Below, piece after piece: positions 52,801 to 61,800 of a stretch of DNA of 64,000 nucleotides (the stretch's first letter is position 1; each line of letters begins with the position of its first letter). The DNA comes from Symbiodinium natans (taxonomy: Eukaryota > Sar > Dinophyceae > Suessiales > Symbiodiniaceae): NCBI GenBank assembly GCA_905221605.1, contig CAJNDS010002218.1, positions 395,001-459,000 of the forward strand. Reading direction: 5' to 3'. A program made the translations under genes and the position numbers. Below the pieces are notes generated by a model. The model was not told the DNA's origin and made no database searches. It saw only the letters and a program-made list of their open reading frames with translations.

Positions 52801-55800
52801 GGCCTAGGGTGTAGAAGCCCAGGGGTTCAGGCGAGGGGCCAGTGCCAAATTTAGGGCTTAGGGTTAGGGGTTTTATGGCTTAGGCTTTCAGGTTTCCCAT
52901 GGGTGTATGGTTTTTTTTGGAATTCGAACCTTTTATACCTATGTTTTTTAACATCAGGCTTGTCTGTTTCGGGGGGTTTAGGGTTTAGGGTTTAGGGTTT
53001 AGGGTTTAGGGTTTAGGGTTTCGGGTTTAGGGTACGGGTCCCTAAGCCCCCCGAAAGCCACACGCGGAGGGTGCAGGGCTTCTTCCACTGGAGCCACGCG
53101 TCGATCGTGGTGGCCGCAATAACGGCGGCTCGCCCTGTGGCAGGCGTTAAGGGTTTACGGACTTAGGGTTTAGGGTTTAGGGTTTAGGGACTTAGGGTTT
53201 AGTAGCATTGAGGACAACCCTGCCCTGGAATAAAAGTCCCGAAACAGGTGCTCTTTCCGATCTACATGGGGATTTTCGAGAATATGGACCCCCACAGATA
53301 GACCCCCAAACCGTAGGATTCTCTCATGGTATAGACCCCTAACTCTTACGGTATAGACCCTCTACAACAATGTACCCCGAAATTTGGGAATCCCCCGTTT
53401 CGGTAGCCACCTGAATCTTGGAGTTTGCGGAGCACGACGAGGGGGAGAGTAGCTCAACTAGGAGCTCACGTGTCTGGTGGGATGTTGAAGTCCTAGCACC
53501 CTGAAGCAGCTTGGGGTTTAGGCTTCAGGGTTTTGGGGCGTTTTGGGTGTGTATTAGAGGGGTTTAAGGGATTTAGCCCCCCAAGCCCCCCAAGCAAGCC
53601 CCCCAAGCAAGCCCCCCAAGCCCCACAAGCCAAGCCCCCCAAGCCACCCCAAGCCCCCCTACCCCTCTTCAAGGCACGACCCTCCAACCTCGGGTGGCCA
53701 ACGAATCTGGGAAAGACCGTTTTTCGTCCACCAGAGATAGGTTTAGGGGGCTAAGGGCTTAGGGCTTTAGGGTTTGTTGCTCCTGAATCCTGAACCCTAA
53801 AAACCCTAAAAACCCTAAAAACCCCAAAAGACCCCTGTTAAAAAAGCCCTCAAAGCCCTAAACATAAAGAAAATCCGTCGATTTCCTCAGCTTCAGGGTT
53901 TCCTCAGCAGACTTCTTCCTCAGGTGGGCGTCGTCGCCTGGCATCTCACCTCCCTGATCGGCTCGGCCGGGCCGCTTGGCAACCTGCTTGTGGTTTGTTA
54001 AGGTTTAAGGGCTCTTAGGGTTTGGGGTTTAGGGTTTAGGGTTGGGGGTTTAGGGTTTAGGGTTTAGGGTTTAGGGTTTAGGTTTAGGGACTAGGGTTTG
54101 AGGTTTGGGGGTTTGGGGTTTGGGGGTTTTGGGGCTCTTAGGGCTCTTAGGGCTCTTAGGGCTCTTAGGGCTCTTAGGGCTCTCAGTCTTAGGGTTTATG
54201 GGCTTGGGCTTTTTCAGGGCGCAGGGCTCAATGACTAGTCTCCCCAAGAGGACACCCGCTATGTAAACTCACCAAGGTCCTTGACAAACCACAAACACAC
54301 CCACCAGAAACGGCGCGGACTAGAGCCTACCCTACCACCCGGACCGGGTTTAGGGTTTAGGGTTTAGGATTTAGGGTACTGTGGCTCAGATCCCCCCCCC
54401 CCTCCCCCCCCCAAAAAAGCCTTCAGACCTTCATGGCCCCCAGCAAGACACTGCTTTGAAGCCCAAACCTCTCCTAAGCCCCTAAAGCTCTCAAATCCTT
54501 GAAGCCTAAACCAACAGCCAAAACACCCGAATCCCTAAACCCTAAACCCTAAACCCTAAACCCTAAACCCTACACCCTAAACCCAAACCCTAAAAGACCC
54601 CTAAACCCCACTCCTGAAACCCAAGCGGAGGATTGTCGCCATGGTTGTGGTGGCCTCCTTCGCGCCTGTGCAGCTGGCGCCAGCCCCGTTTTTCCAGCAC
54701 CCCTTCGGGGGGGCGTGCAGGGGTTGAGGGTTCCGGGCCACAGAACCCTAAACCCTAAACCCTAAACCCCAAAACGCCAAAACCCCAAAACCCCAAAACC
54801 CCAAAACCCCAAAACCCCGAAACCCCAAAACCCCAAAACCCCAAAACCCCAAAACCCCAAAACCCCAAAACCCCAAAACCCCAAAACCCCAAAACCCCAA
54901 AACCCCAAAACCCCAAACCCCCTGAGGGTTCCAGTCCAGGTCGGCTTTTCTGTTGAAGAGTTTGCAGTTGGGATTTGGGGCTTTGGAGTTGTGAGTTTGT
55001 GCTTTGTTTGTTCTTGAGTTTTGTGTTATTATTGTTTTTTTGGAAAGGGGGGGGGAAGGTGATTGGGGTTCGGGATTGTGTTGTTGTTTTTTTTGTTTGT
55101 CTTGTTGGGGGCAGGGTCTAGGGGATTTTGTATAGTGAGGTGTTTAGTTATTGTCAATTATTGTTCTGTAGGCTTTCTCCGGATACACTTTCAACCCCAA
55201 ACCCCAAACCCCAAACCCCAAACCCCAAACCCCAAACCCCAAACCCCAAACCCCAAACCCCAAACCCCAAACCCCAAACCCCAAACCCCAAACCCTAAAC
55301 CCTAAACCCTAAACCCTAAACCCTAAACCCTAAACCCCAAACCCCAAACCCCAAACCCTAAACCCTGAGTTTAAGGTTGTTAGGGACTCGGGATTCAAGG
55401 GTTGTGGGCGGTTGAGGTGTTTGGAGTTGAGTATCGGGCGTCTTGAAGGTTTCGGGTTCGGGGTTTAGGGTTTAGGGTTGAGGGTTGAGGGTTTAGGGTT
55501 TAGGGTTTAGGGTTACTAGGGTCTAGGGTTTAGGGTTACTAGGGTTCGGGGGTGGCGGGGGCTTGAGGCCATGTTTCATGTCACTGGGCCCGGAGCCCCG
55601 TGGAATTTTCTTGGGGCCCACTAAACCCTCACCGTAAACCCGAATCCCGAATTCCTAAACCCTAAACCCTAACCCTAAACCCTAAACCCTAAACCGTAAA
55701 TCCTAAGCCCTAAGCCCTAAGCCTTAAGCCCTAAGCCCTAAACCCTAAACCCTAAACCCTAAACCCTAAACCCTAAACCCTAAACCCTAAACCCTCAACC

Positions 55801-58800
55801 CGAAGCCATGCAGCCCTTTAACCGCCAAGATGCTGCTGTCAGAGGTCCTCAGGCGCAGGATCACGAAGTACTCCACGCGAATCCAGGAGCTCCTCGGCTG
55901 CGGATCCTAGGGCGGGGTTTACGGAAAGGGTTTAGGGTTTAGGGTTTAGGGTTTAGGGTTCAGGGTTTAGGGTTTTAGGGTTTAGGGTTTAGGGGTTTAG
56001 GGTTTAGGGTTTAGGGTTTAGGGTTCAGGGTTTACTAAGACAGACCCCCAAATAGTAGGATTCCCTTATAAGAAGGACACCAAGAAGGTACCCGAACTTA
56101 GGCGTCGGCTTGAGGCTTTCAATCCAAGATGTAGGGTCTAGGAGTTCGGGCGTAAACCCTAAACCCTAAATCCTAAACCCTCAACCCTAAACCCCAAACC
56201 CCAAACCCTAAACCCTAAACCCTAAACCCGAAACCCTGAACCCCAAACCCCAAACCCTAAAAAACCCTAAACCCTAAACCCCGAACCACACAGGCTCAGG
56301 GGTTTAAGGTTTAGCTCTAGGGGTAGTTGCATGGTCCCATAAAATGGTCCCGCAACTCCTTTAGAGTGTGCTGAAGTATAGGCCCTTGGGTTAGGGTATG
56401 TATGGGGTATATCAGGGGTCTCCATTTAATGGCCCATGCGAAGGGACCATGTAACTACGTTAAGCACTAAATCCTGACCAGACCATGTAATTACCCGAAG
56501 ATTTTTTGGGCTGGAACCGCTGGGACGGGAACAGAGGTATGGTCCTCCAGCATGTTCACAATGAGAATGCAAGCCCTAAACCCTAAGCCCTGAACCCCAA
56601 ATTCCTAAGCCCTATAAACACTAAATTCCTAAACCTTATTAGGGGTGAGCCTTTGCGGGGGGAGTCTGGGGGTTCGGGCTTCTTCGATGGACGGTCTGGT
56701 AAATTTAAATCCCCAGCCTAAGAGCCCTGGCACCCCAAAGGACCCAAACCCTAAACCCTAAACCCTAAACCCTAAACCCTAAACCCTAAACCCTAAACCC
56801 TAAACCCTAAACCCTAAACCCTAAACCCTAAACCCTAAACCCTAAACCCTAAACCCTAAACCCTTTAAACCCTAAACCCTAAACCCTAAACCCTAAACCC
56901 TAAACCCTAAACCCTAAACCCTAAACCCTAAACCCTAAACCCTAAACCCTAGATAAACCCTAACCTTGAGGGTTTATGGGTTTATGGGGTCTATTGTCGG
57001 GGCGACGGATCTGAGGACTTAAGGGTTTAGGCACTTGAGCTCTTCTCAGGTGCCGCGTTGCGGGTTTGGGGGTTTAGGGTTTAGGGTTTTAGGGTTTAGG
57101 GTTTAGGGTTTAGGGTTTAGGGTTTAGGGTTTCGGGTTTAGGGTTTAGGGTTTAGGGTTTTAGGTTTTGCATGGTTTTGCTTGCCGCCGTTGATGAGGCC
57201 CGCATGGTGGTGTGCAGTGCATTTTTCCTTACCCTACACCCGAAGCCCGCAACCCGAAGCCCTAAACCCTAAACCCTAGACCCTAGATCCTAAACCCTAA
57301 ACTCTAAACCCTAGAGGTGCCGCGACGTCCGGGGGAGGCTCTGCAATCAGCTCCTTTGTCTCATATTGGGGGGGCGGAAGGGGAAGGGGAGGGGGCCTCA
57401 TCACAATTTAGGGTTTAGGGTTTAGGGTTTAGGGTTTAAGGTTTAGGGTTTAGGGTTTAGGGTTTAGGGTTCAGGGTTTGGGGTTGATGTTTAGAGTTTG
57501 GTGCTTAGGAGGTTTAGGGTTTAGGGGGTTTGGGGTTTAGGGGGTCTCTTATTCTCAGCAGGGTCCATCATTCAGCGAAGGATGTTGTATCGTCCGCAAC
57601 AGGACCGTAAGACCTACTACAGTGAAGCCGTGAAGCTCTATGCGCCATACACCCAAGCCCCAAACCCCAAACCCCAAACCCCAAACCCCAAACCCCAAAC
57701 CCCAAACCCCAAACGACAAACCCCAAATCCCAAATCCCAAATCCCAAGCCCCAATCCCCAATCCCAAACCCCAAGCCCTAAACCCCAAACCCTAAACCTC
57801 AAACCCTGGAGGTTCCTATCGGCCATGCGGGTGGTGAAGTGCTTCAGGCTCGAGCGACTCGCCGACATATTGGTTTGGGGTCTCCTTGTATTTGGTGCAG
57901 GGGGTTGAACCCTAAACCCTAAACTCTTAGCCCTAAACCCCCTAAACCGCCGAAACCTTCTAAACCCCCTAAACCCCCTAAACCCCCTAAACTCCCAAAA
58001 CCCCTAAACCCCCTAAACCCTCACAACCTCCTAAACCCCCTGAACCCCCTAAACCCCCTGAACCCCCTGAACCCCCTAAACCCCCTAAACCCCCTAAACC
58101 CCCTAAACCCCCTAAACCCCCTAAACCCCCTAACCCCCCTAAACCCCCTAAACCCCCTAAACCCCCTGAACCCCCTAAACCCCTTAAACCCCCTAAACCC
58201 CCTAACCCCCCTAAACCCCCTAAACCCCCTAAACCCCCTAACCCCCCTAAACCCCCTAAACCCCCTAAACCCCCTAAACCCCCTAAACCCCCTAAACCCC
58301 CTAAACCCCCTAAACCCCCTAAACCCCCTAAACCCCCTTAAACCCTAAACCCTAAACCCTACGGCAGCTCCGAGGGCCATGGCTCTGGAGATGCTTGAGG
58401 ACGCCAGGGAGGCGGAACTCTCCGCTCAGTGGGGAAAGCGGAAGGCAGGGGGGTTGATTGGGTTTAGGGTTTAGGTTGAGGGTTGAGGGTTTAGGGTTGA
58501 GGGTTGAGGGTTTAGGGTTGAGGGTTTAGTTTTGGGGTTTTAGGGTTTAGGATTTTGGGGCTCAGGGCTGTTTGGGTTTCTGGGTCTAGGGGCTTTAGGG
58601 GCTTTAGGGGCTTTCGGGGCTTTAGGGGCTTTAGGGGCTTTCTGGGGCTTTAGGGGCTTTATTGGGTTTGGGGGCTTTGGGGGCTTTAGAGGCTTTCGGG
58701 GCTTTAGGGTTGGGGGTTTTAGGGTTCGGGGTTTGGGGATTTGGGATTTGGCATTGAGATGTGGTAGGACCTGTGTTGAGGTCTTAGGGCTCCTAGTAGG

Positions 58801-61800
58801 TTTTTGTCCGCTTTTCTTGTTTGCTTCTGTTCACATGTATGTATATCCGTTTAATATAAATATATGCATTAAACATATATATGTATTTATTGTGTTTCTG
58901 TCTGGGGGTGGGGGCGGGGTGGGGTGGGGGTGCGGGTTGGGGGCTACGCGCTCGGGATGTTAGGTTTCATAGGTCTAGGGTGCAGAGTTTTGAGTTGTGG
59001 GGTCTCCGAGCTTGAGGTTGTGGAGTTTCCCTCAAGGTTGTCGAGTTTGGGATCCTTGGGTGAGAGCCTGTTAGGGTTTATAGTGTTCTTAAGGGAGGGT
59101 GTTCCCAAAAAATCCCTACTACTCGCTAAGCTGCCCGAAGGTTCCCTAGGTACCTACCCCCCCATGAAGTCCCCTCCCTTATAAAGGGTGCAGGGTTGAG
59201 GGCCCTAAACCCTGAACCCTACACCCTAGACCCTCAAGCCCAAACCCCAAACCCTAAACCCTAACCCCTAACCCCTAACCCCTAACCCCTAACCCCTAAC
59301 CCCTAACCCCTAACCCCTAACCCTTAACCCCTAACCCCTAAACCCTAAACCCTAAACCCTAAACCCCTAAGCCCTAAGCCCTAAGCCCTGAGCCCTAAAC
59401 CCTAAACCCCAAGCACTGGAAAACGCAACCTGGAGAGGTTTATCCCTTCAACAACTTCCTGGGCAGCACCGTCAGCCTCTTTGGGACCATCGCGGCCTTT
59501 GCACCCAAGACGCAGCCGGCGTATCCGCAAGAGTGCTAGTGAGGGTGGACAGCCTCTCTAAACCCTAAACCCCAAGACTCAGCGTGCCCCTTGTGGGTTA
59601 ACTTGAGAAGGGCGGGATGATCCCTGCAAGACGAGCTTTGCTCATATGTTGACGAGTGGTGCCCCCTCCATGGTTCGCTATGGATCTGTGTGTCGGTTTA
59701 GGGTTTGGGGTACAATTCCCAGTTAGTAGTAAGAACAAAGGGATGTGTGCGTCTGTTGGGTAGTAAGAATGTCATCCGCCATGCGCAAGATCACCGCGGT
59801 GATGTGGGATTCTCAGTCAGCGTGAGGTTGCCAAGCGCCGGGTAGGTCACTGGTCTAGGAAGTTCGCCCGTTAGAGCGCTGGGCCATAAGCTCGACCGGT
59901 GAGGGCACTAGGCAATTGAATGCTCGACCGGCGAGGTCGCTGGGCGCCCAGTAGTTCGACCGTGAGGTCGCTAGATACATGGAAGCCCGGCCGAGAAGGC
60001 CGCTAGGCACCCAGAAGTTCGACCGTTAGGTCGCTAGGCACTTAGGAAGCTCGACCGGTGAGGTCGCTAGGCCCCCAGTAGTTCGACCGTGAGGTCGCTA
60101 GATAAATGGAAGCACGACCGAGCAGGTCGCTAGGCAGAAGTTCGACCGTTAGGTCGCTAGGCAGTTTGGAAGCTCGACCGGTGAGGTCGCTCGGCCGTGA
60201 GGCCGCTAGATAAATGGAAGCTCGACCGAGCAGTTCGACCGTGAGGTCGCTAGGCACTTAGGAAGCTCGACCGGTGAGGCCGCTAGGCCCCCAGTAGTTC
60301 GACCGTGAGGTCGCTAGATGAATGGAAGCACGACCGAGCAGGTCGCTAGGCACCCAGAAGTTCGACCGTTAGGTCGCTAGGCAGTTTGGGAAGCTCGACC
60401 GGTGAGGTCGGGCGCCCGAAAGTTCGACCGTGAGGTCGCTAGGTACTTGGAAGCCCGGCCGAGCAGGCCGCTAGGCACCCAGAAGTTCGACCGTTAGGTC
60501 GCTAGGCAGTTTGGAAGCTCGACCGGTGAGGTCGCTAGGCCCCCAGAAGTTCGGCCGTGAGGCCGCTAGAAAAAGGAAGCTCGACCGAGCAGGTCGCTAG
60601 GCAGAAGTTCGACCGTGAGGTCCTTAAGCACTTGGGAAGCTCGACCGGTGAGGTCGCTAGGCCCCCAGTAGTTCGACCGTGAGGTCGCTAGATGAATGGA
60701 AGCACGACCGAGCAGGTCGCTAGGCACCCAGAAGTTCGACCGTTAGGTCGCTAGGCAGTTTGGAAGCTCAACCGAGCACTAGACTCACTAGACCCCTTTT
60801 TTTCAGGTGTGGTTGGAGCTGGTGCTGGACCGTCCCGTGGACGCGGCCATTGCCTTCACAGCCAGCCGGCTTCTCTCACACTCGGAAGCCCAAAGCGGAT
60901 TCAGGGCTATGCTTAGGGCCCTAAGCAAGGCCTAGAATTTAAACCCTAATCCCTAAACCGAACCCGAAACCCTCAACCCTAGCCCTAAACCCCGCACGGC
61001 CTTAAGCGCTTTCTGGGCAGGGTTCGGAAATATTCAGGGTTGGGACCGAGTTCCACCAGAGTCCTGTAGTGAGGGGCTCTGGGGACAGATCGGAACGAAG
61101 GGGCAGGAAATCGTTGGGGTTTGGGGCTTAGGGTTTAGGGTTTAGGGTTTAGGGTTTAGGGTAGTACCCAGCATCTCGCTCGACAGAACATGCAGGCTGC
61201 CTCCGAGAGTTAAGCCCTGAAAGCCACAAGTCCCATCCCGAAACCCAAGACGTTGAAGCCTACTCGGAGGTTCATGGTACTTATTAACCAAGTATATCTG
61301 TACCTATAACTCTACTTACAACCATACTAGGGCACTTAAGGGGCTTACAAGTGGGTTATAAGTACAGTTAGAATTGGTTCATAGGTACCATGAAGCTCCA
61401 AGCAAGAGCCCCAAACAAAGTTCGATGCCCCAAGTTGGTTGGTGGCTTAGAGCCTCCGACAGCCAAGCTCGAAGTGGTCCTCTTTTTTTGCTTTGCTTTT
61501 TTTTTTATTTGTTAAAGATCTTTTCGGGGCAATTCGAAGCGCCTTACCAGCAGGGTTCGAGGTTGATGTGCCCGGTTTTTCGGTTTTGGTTGACGAGAAA
61601 CCCTAAACCCTGAACCCTGAAGCCTAAACCCTAAACCCTAAACCCTAAACCCTAAACCCTAAACCCTGAACCCTGAACCCTAAACCCTAAGAAGGGGGGG
61701 CCATCCGCCCGAGAGGTGCTGTCCTGGAGCAAGCTGCTGAAGGACTCGATGATGCGCCTCGCCCTCACGGCCCTACACCCTAAACTGGCCAAAGCCCTCA

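Noticed and set aside
59850-60785. CRISPR array
   Set aside because: Units are themselves palindromic and variable, spacers are few and reused, there are no cas genes and the context is eukaryotic.
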